From NCBI RefSeq assembly GCF_021272205.1, contig NZ_JAJSDX010000013.1, forward strand, positions 1 through 64,000: 64,000 nucleotides of DNA. Direction: 5' to 3'. Below are positions 1 through 9,590 of the stretch, piece by piece. The notes beneath the pieces were generated by a model. The model did not search any database, had not been told where the DNA came from, and saw nothing but the letters and a program-made list of their open reading frames with translations. Source of the DNA: Pantoea sp. Mb-10. GTDB taxonomy: Bacteria > Pseudomonadota > Gammaproteobacteria > Enterobacterales > Enterobacteriaceae. Numbering within the stretch: the stretch's first letter is position 1; each line of letters begins with the position of its first letter. A program made the position numbers and the translations under genes.

Positions 1-337
1 ACGCCGGTCCGTCAGGAAGGCTGAGGGAGTGAAGGCACCGCGCAGCGGCGAGTGGGGCTGGCGCAGGGCCGGGGAGTGCAGAGGGCGCGGCCTGGCGCCC
101 TCTGCTCGGTCGCCGCTACGCGGCAAAAGCACCTGCCAGTGTCATGGCGAACGAAACACGCTCCGTGCCAGCGAGAAAGCACCACAGCCACTGCCCGTGG
201 CGAATCTACCCTCTGCTCGGTCGCCGCAGCGCGGCAAAAGCATCTGCCAGTGCCATGGCGAACGAAAGTTGCACCGTGCAGCGAGGAAGCTTCGCCGCTG
301 CCTGCGGCATAAGCCCGCCACTGCAAGTGGCAAAAAA
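1..337 (+). repeat. Composite hairpin repeat, copy 1 (partial, cut by window edge)
   Basis: No gene is supported here. Bases 1 to about 175 are almost identical to 23925-24098 and match the reverse complement of roughly 11400-11560; the rest is a looser mosaic of the same short modules. Small perfect stem-loops are visible, for example GCCACTGCAAGTGGC at 317-331. The repeat stops a few bases before the yqhA stop codon at 338-340. Open frames exist on both strands but are low-complexity, rich in R, G, P, C and S, and look like by-products of the GC-rich repeat. Function unknown. Confidence 0.85.
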
Positions 338-835
338 CTACTTTTTCTCTCCCTTCGACATATTATCCAACCACCCCATCACAAAGGCCGACAGCACAAA
401 CGTCAGGTGGATAATCACGTACCACATCAGCTTGTCGCTGGCGACGTTGCGCGCGTCCATAAAAATGCGCAGCAAATGGATGGAGGAGATGGCGACAATC
501 GACGCGGCGACTTTATTTTTCAGCGAGCCGGAGTCCATTTTCCCCAGCCAGCTTAACTTTTCCTGGCTCTCATCGATATCCAGCTTGGAGACGAAGTTCT
601 CATAGCCCGAGAGCATCACCATCACCAGCAGGCCGCCAACCAGCGTCATGTCCACCAGCGACAGCAGCAGCAAAATCAAATCGTTCTCGGCAATGCTGAA
701 AATGTTGGGCAGCAGATGAAAGATTTCCTGAAAGAACTTGATGGTAAGCGCCAGCAGCCCCAGCGAAAGTCCAATGTAAACAGGAGCCAGCAGCCAGCGC
801 GATGCATACATCAGGTTTTCGATAAAACGTTCCAT
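338..835 (-). CDS. yqhA: UPF0114 family inner membrane protein YqhA
   Basis: The 165-residue protein closely matches E. coli YqhA (164 residues) over its whole length, beginning [20 protein letters not shown]. It has several hydrophobic segments (about residues 13-35, 50-78 and 135-160) and should sit in the inner membrane. The biochemical role of the family is not established. It lies downstream of kdpD on the same strand with 54 bases between them, and a TATACT -10-like element lies in that gap, so it may have its own promoter. Its position next to kdpD, where kdpE would be expected, is notable. The 3' end touches the copy 1 repeat. Confidence 0.93.
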   Translation of the reverse strand: MERFIENLMYASRWLLAPVYIGLSLGLLALTIKFFQEIFHLLPNIFSIAENDLILLLLSLVDMTLVGGLLVMVMLSGYENFVSKLDIDESQEKLSWLGKMDSGSLKNKVAASIVAISSIHLLRIFMDARNVASDKLMWYVIIHLTFVLSAFVMGWLDNMSKGEKK

Positions 836-866
836 AATTTCTCATCAATCAACAAACAAGAGGCCG

Positions 867-872
867 AGTATA
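867..872 (-). promoter_or_regulatory. Possible yqhA -10 element
   Basis: The minus strand reads TATACT here, 31 bases upstream of the yqhA start and in the short gap after kdpD. No convincing -35 hexamer is found at 16-18 bases, so this is only a candidate. Confidence 0.3.
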
Positions 873-889
873 CCCGAAGCTGTGTGAAG

Positions 890-3574
890 TTATTTCAACC
901 CCTCTTCTGAAATTTCTGGCGCGGTAGGCAGCGGCAGCGACAGGCGAAACGCCGCGCCACCTTCCGGACGATTCTCCGCCCAGATACGTCCCTGATGCGA
1001 CTCAATAATGGTTTTGCTAATGGCCAACCCCAAGCCGACGCCCGGCACCGCCGATTCCTTATCGCCGCGCACAAACTTGTCGAAAATACGCGTGATGTTC
1101 TCGTCGGGGATCCCCGGGCCGTTATCCCATACTGCAATCTCCAACCGCGCTTTATCACACCAGGCGCGAATGCCGTGCTGCGCGGCGTTGCCCGCGTATT
1201 TCAGGCTGTTTTCGATCAGATTGGTAAACACGCGCTCCAGCATAGTGCTGTCACCTTTGATAAGAACCATCTCCGACGGCAGATCCATCGCTAAATGATG
1301 GCCCTTCAGCAACGGCGCCATATTACTGAGCGCCGCGCCAATCACTTCATCCAGCGCAACCCACTCCTCGCGCAGGTTCAAGCCGCCAGACTGGATGCGC
1401 GCCATGTCCAGCATATTGCTGACCAGACGAATGGTGCTCAACGTCTGCTCGCGGATCTGACTGGCCTGCGCCACATATTTCGAATTGTCGTTGGCCAGGT
1501 CGAGCATCAGCATCTCTGCCTGGCCAAATAGCACGGTCAGCGGCGTACGCAGATCGTGCGACAGCGCCGAAAGCAGCGCGTTACGCAGCTGTTCGCGCTC
1601 GGCGGCGAGGCGTGAGGCGGCTTCACTTTGCGACAGCGTCATGCGCTCCAGCGCGTTGGCGATCAGTACCGTAAAGGTGTCGACCAGCCGCTGCTGCTCG
1701 GGGATCATCAGCTGGCGCAGATTTTCAGGCTCTACCACCAGCAGGCCGCGACAAAGGTTACCGCTTTTAAGCGGCAGGATTTGATAGGGCACGGCGGGCA
1801 GCGTATCGGTGCCCGCGCCCGCCGGTTGGCCTTTGCTAAAGCTCCATTTGGCGATGCCGGTGTCCGGCGGCGTGCCGCTCACCGCCTCGCCCACCGTCTG
1901 TAATTCGCCCTGCTCGTTCGGCAGCAGCAGCTGACTACGCGCCTGCAGCGTCACATCAATTACCCGCTGGCTGGTGGCGGCAATATCCTGCGGCGTCAGG
2001 GCGCTACCCAGCGATTTTGCCATCTCATAAAGATGCCGCGCGCGCTGCTCGCGGTAGCGCGCCACCTTGGCCTGATAGCGCACGCCCGCCGTGAGATTTC
2101 CGACAATCACGCCGACCGCCAGCATCACCGCAAAGGTCACTAAATACTGTAAATCCGACACCGCCACCGTGCCGGTGGGCGCAACGAAGAACAGGTCAAA
2201 CGCCAGAATGTTGATCACCGTGGCAAATACCGACGGCCAGCGCCCGTAACGCAGCGCCACCAGCACCACGGCCAGCAGGTAAATCATCACGCCGTTCGCC
2301 GGGTCAAACTCCACCAGCAGCCAGCGTCCGGCAGTGGTCACCAGCACGCACAGCAGCAGCGCCATCAGGCAACCGCGCAAATGGCGACGCCATTTGTCGC
2401 TGCTGGCCGGTTTGTTGCCCAGCGGATGCGGCGCATCACGCACCGGCTCATCTAACGCCACCACCAGCAAATCCAGATCCGGTCCCAGCTTGCCCAGCCG
2501 CTGGGCAAAGCTGTCGCGCCGCCAGCGGCGCTGCGGCTGGCGACCGGTGACGATCTTGCCAAGGTTGTGTTCTCGCGCGTAGCGCAACACCGCGCGCGCT
2601 TCGTCCGGATCGGAGAGCGTGGCGGTTTCCGCGCCCAGCTCCTGCGCCAGTTGCAGCGTGCGCAGAATGCCGCGCCGCCGCGTTTCCGGCAGGCGATTCA
2701 GGCGTGGGGTTTCGACGTAGACCGCGTGCCATTCGCTGCCGAGCCGCGCCGCAAGGCGTGCCGCGGTGCGCACCAGCTTTTCACTGCCGGTATCATCACC
2801 GATGCACAGCAGAATGGCATCGCGCGTGTGCCACACCTTGTCGCGGCCCTGCCGATCGCGCCAGGCGCGCATCTGATCGTCCACCCGATCGGCGGTGCGC
2901 CGCAGCGCCAGCTCGCGTAGCGCGAACAGGTTGCCCTTGCGGAAAAAGTTTTCAATGGCGCGCTCGGCGCGGTCACCGACGTAAACTTTGCCCTCTTTGA
3001 GCCGCTGGCGCAGATCGTCCGGCGGCAGATCCACCAGCACCACCTCATCGGCGCTGTCAAAGAAGGGATCGGGCACGGTTTCGCGCACCTGAATGCCCGT
3101 GATACCCGCCACCACATCGTTCAGGCTCTCAAGGTGCTGCACGTTCACCGTGGTGATGACGTCAATGCCCGCCTCTAGCAGCTCCTCAATGTCCTGCCAG
3201 CGTTTGGGATGCCGTGAGCCCTGCACGTTGGTGTGCGCCAGCTCATCCATCAGGATCACCGCCGGGTGGCGCGCCAGCGCCGCATCAAGGTCAAATTCGG
3301 CGTGGCGGGAGCGGCCGGTGGGGCGTCGCGGTAAAATCGCCAGCCCGGTGAGCAGCGCCGCCGTCTCTTCGCGCCCGTGCGTTTCCACTACGCCAACCAG
3401 CACGTCGAGCCCCTGCCCGCGCAGGCGCTGCGCCTCTTGCAGCATGGCGAAGGTTTTTCCTACGCCCGCGCAGGCCCCGAAATAGATTTTCAGCTTGCCG
3501 CGATGGCTGTCGCTGTGGTTAAGCAGTAGCGCATCGGGATCGGGGCGCAGTACATCATCATCGGTATCGTTCAA
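890..3574 (-). CDS. kdpD: Sensor histidine kinase KdpD
   Basis: The 894-residue membrane sensor kinase is a full-length match to E. coli KdpD. It starts with the KdpD/Usp-type input region carrying a Walker A motif (GACAGVGKT, about residues 33-41), then a universal-stress domain, four membrane segments near residues 395-495, a GAF-like region, the phospho-acceptor helix (ALSHDLRTPLT, about residue 670) and a C-terminal ATPase domain with DNGPGIP and GVGLGLAI. The start codon is TTG at 3574: no in-frame ATG or GTG lies nearby upstream and the N-terminus aligns with E. coli from this residue (RPDPD). The Shine-Dalgarno is weak. KdpD normally phosphorylates KdpE to switch on kdpFABC, but no kdpE follows; yqhA is next. 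Confidence 0.96.
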   Translation of the reverse strand: MNDTDDDVLRPDPDALLLNHSDSHRGKLKIYFGACAGVGKTFAMLQEAQRLRGQGLDVLVGVVETHGREETAALLTGLAILPRRPTGRSRHAEFDLDAALARHPAVILMDELAHTNVQGSRHPKRWQDIEELLEAGIDVITTVNVQHLESLNDVVAGITGIQVRETVPDPFFDSADEVVLVDLPPDDLRQRLKEGKVYVGDRAERAIENFFRKGNLFALRELALRRTADRVDDQMRAWRDRQGRDKVWHTRDAILLCIGDDTGSEKLVRTAARLAARLGSEWHAVYVETPRLNRLPETRRRGILRTLQLAQELGAETATLSDPDEARAVLRYAREHNLGKIVTGRQPQRRWRRDSFAQRLGKLGPDLDLLVVALDEPVRDAPHPLGNKPASSDKWRRHLRGCLMALLLCVLVTTAGRWLLVEFDPANGVMIYLLAVVLVALRYGRWPSVFATVINILAFDLFFVAPTGTVAVSDLQYLVTFAVMLAVGVIVGNLTAGVRYQAKVARYREQRARHLYEMAKSLGSALTPQDIAATSQRVIDVTLQARSQLLLPNEQGELQTVGEAVSGTPPDTGIAKWSFSKGQPAGAGTDTLPAVPYQILPLKSGNLCRGLLVVEPENLRQLMIPEQQRLVDTFTVLIANALERMTLSQSEAASRLAAEREQLRNALLSALSHDLRTPLTVLFGQAEMLMLDLANDNSKYVAQASQIREQTLSTIRLVSNMLDMARIQSGGLNLREEWVALDEVIGAALSNMAPLLKGHHLAMDLPSEMVLIKGDSTMLERVFTNLIENSLKYAGNAAQHGIRAWCDKARLEIAVWDNGPGIPDENITRIFDKFVRGDKESAVPGVGLGLAISKTIIESHQGRIWAENRPEGGAAFRLSLPLPTAPEISEEGLK

Positions 3575-3623
3575 TGCAGCGGTCCATTAAGTTAAGTCAG
3601 CGCCTGCGTCGGCCTGCGCGGGT

Positions 3624-4196
3624 TTATTGCTGAAGCGCGTCCAGCGCCCGGTTCAGTTGCAGCACGTTCACCGTCTCTTCGCCGATAAACGGCAGCAGCG
3701 GATGGGCGGTGTGGCGATCGATCATCGCCTGCACGTCTTCCAGCGCCATCTTGCGCGCCGCCGCCACGCGCGGTGCCTGCCACAGCGCCGCGGCGGGCGA
3801 GATATCGGGATCGAGGCCGCTGGCGGACGCGGTTACCAGCTCAACCGGCACGGTGGCAGAAGCCTGCGGATTGGCGCTGCGCAGCGCCGCCACGCGTTCG
3901 GTCACGGCTTTATCCAGCGCGGGATTACTCGCCGCCAGATTACTGCCGCTGGACGCCATGGCGTTATAGGGCGCATCGCCCGTGGCGGAAGGCCGTCCCC
4001 AGAAGTAACCGGGCTGGCTGAAAGCCTGCCCAATCTCCTCTGAACCGCGCACCACGCCATGCTGTTCAATCAGCGAGCCGTTGGCCTGCGCCGGGAACAG
4101 CCACTGCGCTAACGTGGTGGTGACCAAAGGATATGCCGCGCCGGTGAGCAGCGTCAGCACCAATAACAATACAATAGCCGGACGTAACTGACTCAT
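3624..4196 (-). CDS. kdpC: Potassium-transporting ATPase subunit KdpC
   Basis: The 190-residue protein has one N-terminal membrane helix (about residues 5-30) and a periplasmic domain with the conserved [16 protein letters not shown] and [10 protein letters not shown] stretches of KdpC. It is the small subunit that stabilises the KdpA-KdpB complex and takes part in high-affinity K+ import. Eleven bases separate it from kdpB, and 49 bases separate its stop from the kdpD start, so it sits inside one kdpFABCD transcription unit. Confidence 0.97.
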   Translation of the reverse strand: MSQLRPAIVLLLVLTLLTGAAYPLVTTTLAQWLFPAQANGSLIEQHGVVRGSEEIGQAFSQPGYFWGRPSATGDAPYNAMASSGSNLAASNPALDKAVTERVAALRSANPQASATVPVELVTASASGLDPDISPAAALWQAPRVAAARKMALEDVQAMIDRHTAHPLLPFIGEETVNVLQLNRALDALQQ

Positions 4197-4207
4197 TTCT
4201 CTTCTCC

Positions 4208-6256
4208 TTAAACCAGACCGGACAGCGTCAGTAACACATCAATGGCTTTGATGCCGATAAACGGCACCACGATGCCGCCCACGCCGTAAATCCACAGGTT
4301 GCGACGCAGCAGCGCCGCCGCGCTCATTGGTCGGTAACTCACCCCTTTTAGCGCCAGCGGAATCAAGAACACGATCACCAGCGCGTTGAAAATCACCGCC
4401 GACAAGATGGCGGAGTTGGGCGAGTGCAGCGCCATAACGTTAAGCGCGTTGAGCTGCGGATAGGTGGCCGCAAACGCCGCCGGAATAATGGCGAAATACT
4501 TTGCCACGTCGTTGGCGATACTGAAGGTGGTGAGCGATCCGCGCGTCATCAGCATCTGTTTACCGATATGCACCACTTCCAGCAATTTGGTGGGGTTGGA
4601 GTCGAGATCGACCATGTTCCCCGCCTCTTTTGCCGCTTGCGTACCGGAGTTCATGGCCACTGCCACGTCGGCCTGCGCCAGCGCGGGCGCATCGTTGGTG
4701 CCGTCACCGGTCATCGCCACCAGCCGCCCTTCTGCCTGATACTGGCGAATCAGCGCCAGCTTGGCTTCTGGCGTTGCTTCTGAGAGAAAATCATCCACGC
4801 CCGCTTCCGCCGCGATGGCCGCCGCCGTAAGCGGGTTGTCGCCGGTGATCATCACCGTTTTAATGCCCATTTTGCGCAGTTCGGCAAAGCGCTCTTTGAT
4901 ACCGCCTTTAACGATATCTTTCAGCGCCACCACGCCCAGCACCTGCGCACCCTCGGCCACCACCAGCGGCGTCCCCCCGGCGCGCGCCACCTCTTCAACG
5001 CTGGCGTTAACCTGGCTCGGGAAGCTGCCGTTGCTGGCTTCAATGTGGCGGCGCACCGCATCTACCGCCCCTTTGCGGATCAAGCGGTCCTGGACGTTAA
5101 CGCCGCTCATGCGCGTTTGCGCCGAGAACGGAATAAAGGTCGCCCCCATGCTGCTGAGATCGCGCTCGCGCAGGTTAAATTTCTGCTTCGCCAGCACCAC
5201 AATGCTGCGCCCCTCCGGCGTTTCATCCGCCAGCGAGGCCAGTTGTGCGGCGTCGGCCAACTGCTGTTCGGTGACGCCCGGCGCGGGCAGAAACTGCGTC
5301 GCCTGGCGATTACCGAGCGTGATGGTGCCGGTTTTATCCAGCATCAGCACGTCCACATCGCCTGCCGCTTCCACGGCGCGGCCGCTGGTGGCAATGACGT
5401 TAGCGCCCAGCATGCGGCTCATGCCCGCTACGCCAATCGCCGATAGCAGGCCGCCGATGGTCGTCGGAATCAGACACACCAGCAGCGCCACCAGCACCGT
5501 CACGCTCACCGGCGTGCCGCCCCAGGCGGAAAACGGCCACAGGGTGGCGGTCGCCAGCAGGAACACCAGCGTCAAAGAGACCAGCAAAATCGTCAGCGCG
5601 ATCTCGTTCGGCGTTTTGCGGCGTTTGGCACCTTCGACCATGGCGATCATACGATCGAGGAAGGTTTCCCCCGGATTGACGCTGCACTGAATGACCAGCC
5701 AGTCAGAGAGGATGCGCGTGCCGCCGGTGACCGAGGCAAAATCCCCGCCCGACTCGCGGATCACGGGCGCAGACTCACCAGTAATGGCGCTCTCGTCCAC
5801 CGATGCGCCCCCCTCCAGCACTTCTCCATCGCAGGGGATAATATCGCCGGCTTCCACCAGCACCACGTCGCCTTTGCGCAGCGTGTCGGCGGAGACGCTC
5901 TGCCAGCTGGCGCCGTAGCGCGGCTCGCCGAGCTTTTTCGCCTCGCTGGTTTTCTTCACGCCTTTTAAACTGTTGGCCTGCGCCTTACTGCGCCCTTCCG
6001 CCAACGCTTCCGCCAGGTTAGCAAACAGCACGGTAAACCACAGCCACACCGCGATGGCGCCGGTGAAGGCGGCGCTGCCGCTCAGCTGGCCCATCGCCAT
6101 GCCAACGGCCAGCAGCGTCGTCAGGACGCTGCCCAGCCACACCATAAACATCACCGGATTGCGCACCTGCACGCGCGGATCGAGTTTTTTCAGCGCATCA
6201 AGCAGGGCGATATTAAGCAGATGCCCATCGAACAGCGCCAGTTGTTGACGACTCAT
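4208..6256 (-). CDS. kdpB: Potassium-transporting P-type ATPase subunit KdpB
   Basis: The 682-residue catalytic subunit is collinear with E. coli KdpB. The phosphorylation motif DKTGT lies near residue 307, the actuator-loop sequence is TGES, and the hinge motif [12 protein letters not shown] is intact. Membrane segments occur at both ends and around residues 215-275. It hydrolyses ATP to drive K+ import by the KdpFABC complex in the inner membrane. Its start is 7 bases after the kdpA stop, in normal kdp order. Confidence 0.98.
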   Translation of the reverse strand: MSRQQLALFDGHLLNIALLDALKKLDPRVQVRNPVMFMVWLGSVLTTLLAVGMAMGQLSGSAAFTGAIAVWLWFTVLFANLAEALAEGRSKAQANSLKGVKKTSEAKKLGEPRYGASWQSVSADTLRKGDVVLVEAGDIIPCDGEVLEGGASVDESAITGESAPVIRESGGDFASVTGGTRILSDWLVIQCSVNPGETFLDRMIAMVEGAKRRKTPNEIALTILLVSLTLVFLLATATLWPFSAWGGTPVSVTVLVALLVCLIPTTIGGLLSAIGVAGMSRMLGANVIATSGRAVEAAGDVDVLMLDKTGTITLGNRQATQFLPAPGVTEQQLADAAQLASLADETPEGRSIVVLAKQKFNLRERDLSSMGATFIPFSAQTRMSGVNVQDRLIRKGAVDAVRRHIEASNGSFPSQVNASVEEVARAGGTPLVVAEGAQVLGVVALKDIVKGGIKERFAELRKMGIKTVMITGDNPLTAAAIAAEAGVDDFLSEATPEAKLALIRQYQAEGRLVAMTGDGTNDAPALAQADVAVAMNSGTQAAKEAGNMVDLDSNPTKLLEVVHIGKQMLMTRGSLTTFSIANDVAKYFAIIPAAFAATYPQLNALNVMALHSPNSAILSAVIFNALVIVFLIPLALKGVSYRPMSAAALLRRNLWIYGVGGIVVPFIGIKAIDVLLTLSGLV

Positions 6257-6263
6257 GATTCCG

Positions 6264-7943
6264 TTATCCCTGAGTGAGTTGCAGATGTTCCGCTACCGGG
6301 CCCAATGCCAGTGCGGGAATGAAAGTCAGCGCCCCAACCAGCAACACGGTACCGATCAGCAGCGCAATAAACAGCGGACCGTGCGTCGGCAGCGTGCCGT
6401 TACCCACCGGCTGAATGCGTTTTACCGCCAGCGAACCGGCAATCGCCATCACCGGAATGATGATGCCGAAGCGGCCCAGCAGCATGCAGACGGCCAGCAG
6501 CAGATTCCAGAACGGCGTGTTGGCGCTGAGTCCTGCAAAGGCGCTGCCGTTGTTGTTGGCCGCCGATGAAACGGCGTAAAGCACTTCGCTGAAGCCGTGA
6601 ATGCCCGGATTGGCCATGCCCGCGCGCCCAGCCTCGGTCATCATCGCCAGCGCCGTGCCCAAGAGCACCAGCGTCGGCGTGACCAGAATCGCCAGCGCGG
6701 TCATTTTCATCTCCCACACGTCGATCTTCTTGCCCATGTACTCCGGCGTGCGGCCAATCATGAGCCCGGCGATAAACACGCCCAGCAGCACAAACAGCAG
6801 CATGCCGTACAGGCCTGCGCCCACGCCGCCAAATACCACTTCACCTAACTGCATCAGCCACATCGGCACCATGCCGCCCAGTGCGGTAAAGGAATCGTGC
6901 ATGGCGTTGACCGCGCCACAGGAAGCCGCCGTAGTGATCACCGCAAACAGGCTGGAGTTGAGAATGCCGAAGCGCGTCTCTTTGCCTTCCATGTTGATGG
7001 CGCTGTCCGCGCCCAGCGTCAGGAAGTGCGGATTTCCCCGAACTTCGGCCCACATCACGGCGATGACCGCCAGCACAAACATGATGCTCATGGCCCATAG
7101 CAGCATGTGGCCCTGACGCCGATCGCCGAGGTGTTGCCCAAAGGCGAAGCAGAGTGCGGCCGGAATCAGGAAGATACTCAGCATCTGCACAACGTTGGTG
7201 AGGGCGGTCGGGTTCTCAAACGGGTGCGCCGAGTTGACGTTAAAGAAGCCACCGCCGTTGGTACCCAGCATTTTTATCGCTTCCTGCGACGCCACTGGAC
7301 CGAGCGGCAGCATCTGGTGCGCCCCTTCCAGGGTGGTGATTGCCTGATACGGCTCAAACGTTTGAATACTGCCCTGGCTGACGAAGAACAGCGCCATCAG
7401 CAGACTGATAGGCAACAGCAGGTACAGGGTGATGCGCGTCAGGTCGCGCCATGCGTTGCCCAGCGTAGCCAGCGAGCGGTTAGCGAAGCCGCGAATCAAC
7501 GCAAACGCCACGGCGATACCGGTGGCCGCAGAGAGGAAGTTCTGCACCGTAAGGCCCGCCATCTGACTGAAATAGCTCAGCGTGCTTTCACCGGCGTAGG
7601 CTTGCCAGTTGGTATTGGTGACAAAACTGATGGCGGTATTCAGCGCGAGATCCCACGACAAACCGGGCAAGTGCTGTGGATTAAGCGGCAGCGCGCCCTG
7701 CGCCATCAGCATCACCAGCAGCAGCACAAAGCCCAGCGCGTTAAACAGCAGGATCGCCAGCAGATAGTGCGGCCAGCGCATGGCGCGGTCCTCCACGCCC
7801 GCCAGCCGCCACAGTAGCCGTTCACTGCGCGCCAGCAGCGGCTTGTCCGCCACCATCCGCGCCATAAAGCGCCCCAGCGGCTGTGCCAGCACCAGCAGCA
7901 CCAGCATATACAGCGCAATCAGTAAAAACGCATTCGCCGCCAT
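6264..7943 (-). CDS. kdpA: Potassium-transporting ATPase subunit KdpA
   Basis: The 559-residue channel-like subunit carries the repeated K+ selectivity regions expected of KdpA (for example [17 protein letters not shown] and TAASCGAV). The start chosen is ATG at 7943, because it gives the family length and N-terminus ([14 protein letters not shown]) and because the kdpF stop overlaps it by one base (TGATG). The frame stays open upstream to 8069, but that extension reads through kdpF in another frame and has no homology. Confidence 0.97.
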   Translation of the reverse strand: MAANAFLLIALYMLVLLVLAQPLGRFMARMVADKPLLARSERLLWRLAGVEDRAMRWPHYLLAILLFNALGFVLLLVMLMAQGALPLNPQHLPGLSWDLALNTAISFVTNTNWQAYAGESTLSYFSQMAGLTVQNFLSAATGIAVAFALIRGFANRSLATLGNAWRDLTRITLYLLLPISLLMALFFVSQGSIQTFEPYQAITTLEGAHQMLPLGPVASQEAIKMLGTNGGGFFNVNSAHPFENPTALTNVVQMLSIFLIPAALCFAFGQHLGDRRQGHMLLWAMSIMFVLAVIAVMWAEVRGNPHFLTLGADSAINMEGKETRFGILNSSLFAVITTAASCGAVNAMHDSFTALGGMVPMWLMQLGEVVFGGVGAGLYGMLLFVLLGVFIAGLMIGRTPEYMGKKIDVWEMKMTALAILVTPTLVLLGTALAMMTEAGRAGMANPGIHGFSEVLYAVSSAANNNGSAFAGLSANTPFWNLLLAVCMLLGRFGIIIPVMAIAGSLAVKRIQPVGNGTLPTHGPLFIALLIGTVLLVGALTFIPALALGPVAEHLQLTQG

Positions 7944-8032
7944 CAGAATGCCTCCGCGTTTAGCAGGGCATAAATCAGGTAGCCCAACAGAATAAAGACC
8001 AGCACGATGCCGGCGATAACGCCCACGCTCAC
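7943..8032 (-). CDS. kdpF: Small potassium-transport ATPase subunit KdpF
   Basis: This 29-residue hydrophobic peptide starts with GTG, reads [20 protein letters not shown] at its N-terminus and ends LLNAEAF, closely matching E. coli KdpF. A strong ribosome site (GGAGG at 8038-8042) lies 5 bases before the GTG. The stop overlaps the kdpA start by one base. In E. coli KdpF is a single helix that stabilises the Kdp complex. It is easily missed because of its length and GTG start. Confidence 0.95.
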   Translation of the reverse strand: MSVGVIAGIVLVFILLGYLIYALLNAEAF

Positions 8033-8110
8033 AGCAACCTCCAGAAGGGATCAATCGTGCTGCAAGCATGCGCGGGAAGGCATAAAGAAGCGGTAAAAAG
8101 AGGCGAGGCA

Positions 8111-8134
8111 GGCGTAAAGAAAGTATAAAAATGG
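8111..8134 (-). promoter_or_regulatory. KdpE-type operator of the kdp promoter
   Basis: About 80 bases upstream of kdpF the minus strand carries TTTTTATACTTTCTTTAC followed by GCC. This closely matches the T-rich KdpE site of E. coli (recalled as TTTATACTTTTTTTACACC) at a similar distance from the GTG start. The box begins only about 8 bases after the HD-GYP stop codon. It implies that a KdpE protein still regulates this operon although no kdpE gene lies in the window. Confidence 0.75.
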
Positions 8135-8141
8135 CGGTAAA

Positions 8142-9305
8142 TTAAGCGCTTTCCAGCGCCCACACGCGGTTGAGATCGACGTTTTGCCACAGGCCTTGGT
8201 TCTCTGCACCGGTGATGCTATCGGTGCAGAACGAATCGCCCAGATCCAACAGCTGCGGCTTCACCTCGCGCTGCGCGTGCAGCGACCAGAACACATGCAC
8301 TTTAGGCTTGAGCAGCGATTTCTCACCGGCCTGCACCACCAGCGCCACGCGGCCCGACGCCAGCCGCACCAGCGACCCCACCGGATAGATGCCGATGGTT
8401 TGCACGAAAGCCTGCAGCATCGTGCTGTCAAAATGCCCACGCCAGCTCAACATATGGTGCATGGCTTCCGCCGAGGTCCACGCTTTGTGATAAGGGCGTA
8501 TTGAGGTCACGGCATCATAGACGTCGCACACCGCCGCCATGCGCGCATACAGCGAGATGGACTCGCCTTTGAGGCCGTGCGGATAGCCGGTGCCGTCAAC
8601 CTTTTCATGATGATGCAGCGCGATATCTACCAGGTCGTTTTCTGCGTCCGCTTCCATCAGGATCTGTGCGCCTTCAATGGGGTGCTGGCGCATGATGGCA
8701 AATTCTTCCTCGGTGAGTCGGTCAGGCTTATTAAGGATCGCCAGCGGCACGGCGGCTTTACCGACATCGTGCAGCAGGCCACCCATGCCCACACGGCGCA
8801 GCTGCGCCTCGCACAGGCCCAGCGTTTTACCCAGCAGAATCATCAGACCGCACACCGCCATGGAGTGCAGATAGGTGTAATCATCGTGGTTTTTCAGCCG
8901 CGCGACGCTAAGCAGCGCGGTCGGCGCACGGGTAATAGAACCCGCGATCTCGTCCACCAGCTCAAGCGTGGACGCCAGATCGAGGCTCGCACCCATGCGC
9001 GCTTCGTGAAACATCGCCCGCACCTTGGGCTTGCCCTGGTTGAAAATGGCCTGCGCCTGATCCAACTCCTGGAAAAACGGCGTTTTGGGGATCGCCTTGC
9101 GCGGTTCGGCCACCGCCGGCGCTTGCACCGTGCGGTCAAGATCGATCCAGATCTGCTGAATCCCCTCATTACGGATCATCGCGATCTGGCTTTTATCGGT
9201 GATGAGCATTTGGTTACGAATGCGCTTGTCCCGGATCCACCACACTTCGAGTTTGTGGATAAACATCCCCTGTCGCAGTTCGTCAACGGTTATCAGCTTA
9301 ATCAC
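8142..9305 (-). CDS. HD-GYP domain cyclic-di-GMP phosphodiesterase (DUF3391)
   Basis: The 387-residue protein has an N-terminal DUF3391 domain (about residues 1-100) followed by an HD-GYP domain. Visible motifs are H147, the HD pair in LLHDVGKA (H179-D180), HHHEKVDGTGYP (231-242) and the following GLKGE. Such proteins hydrolyse cyclic di-GMP in the cytosol and so influence motility and biofilm. No membrane segment or receiver domain is seen. It lies upstream of kdpF on the same strand, so read-through into kdp is possible. ATG at 9305 is preceded by an AAGGAGCG-type ribosome site. Confidence 0.9.
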   Translation of the reverse strand: MIKLITVDELRQGMFIHKLEVWWIRDKRIRNQMLITDKSQIAMIRNEGIQQIWIDLDRTVQAPAVAEPRKAIPKTPFFQELDQAQAIFNQGKPKVRAMFHEARMGASLDLASTLELVDEIAGSITRAPTALLSVARLKNHDDYTYLHSMAVCGLMILLGKTLGLCEAQLRRVGMGGLLHDVGKAAVPLAILNKPDRLTEEEFAIMRQHPIEGAQILMEADAENDLVDIALHHHEKVDGTGYPHGLKGESISLYARMAAVCDVYDAVTSIRPYHKAWTSAEAMHHMLSWRGHFDSTMLQAFVQTIGIYPVGSLVRLASGRVALVVQAGEKSLLKPKVHVFWSLHAQREVKPQLLDLGDSFCTDSITGAENQGLWQNVDLNRVWALESA

Positions 9306-9552
9306 GATATCGCTCCTTAATATGCGTGGACAGTAGGAGGAGATATCGGCAGCGTTAAAATAAATCTTCAGGATGGATTTGCGCGAAATGTGACGATGTA
9401 ATCGATTCAGATGCGCAGATTAACGGTAATTATTTGAATATTGGCGAAGTTTATCATAACGAAAAGGGTGGGTAACCGGCGTGCTTTAATTGCACAGAGA
9501 GAGGTTAAAACGCGCGTCCGTGACGCGCTGTGAGGTCATTCGCAGAAGAGGC

Positions 9553-9583
9553 AAAAAGCGTGCCCGGCATCATCACGCCGGGC
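9553..9583 (-). terminator. Rho-independent terminator of dcm
   Basis: On the minus strand GCCCGGC and GCCGGGC pair around an 8-base loop, followed a few bases later by a run of T. It starts 8 bases after the dcm stop. The plus strand also has a T-rich tail, so it may act both ways. Confidence 0.7.
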
Positions 9584-9590
9584 GTCTCTT

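Noticed and set aside
12..605. Open frames of 63-175 codons on both strands
   Set aside because: They lie in the GC-rich repeat or read antisense into yqhA, have repetitive low-complexity R/G/P/C-rich products and no ribosome sites.
4761..5690. 309-codon frame antisense to kdpB
   Set aside because: It is a shadow of the well-conserved kdpB frame with no homology or start signals.
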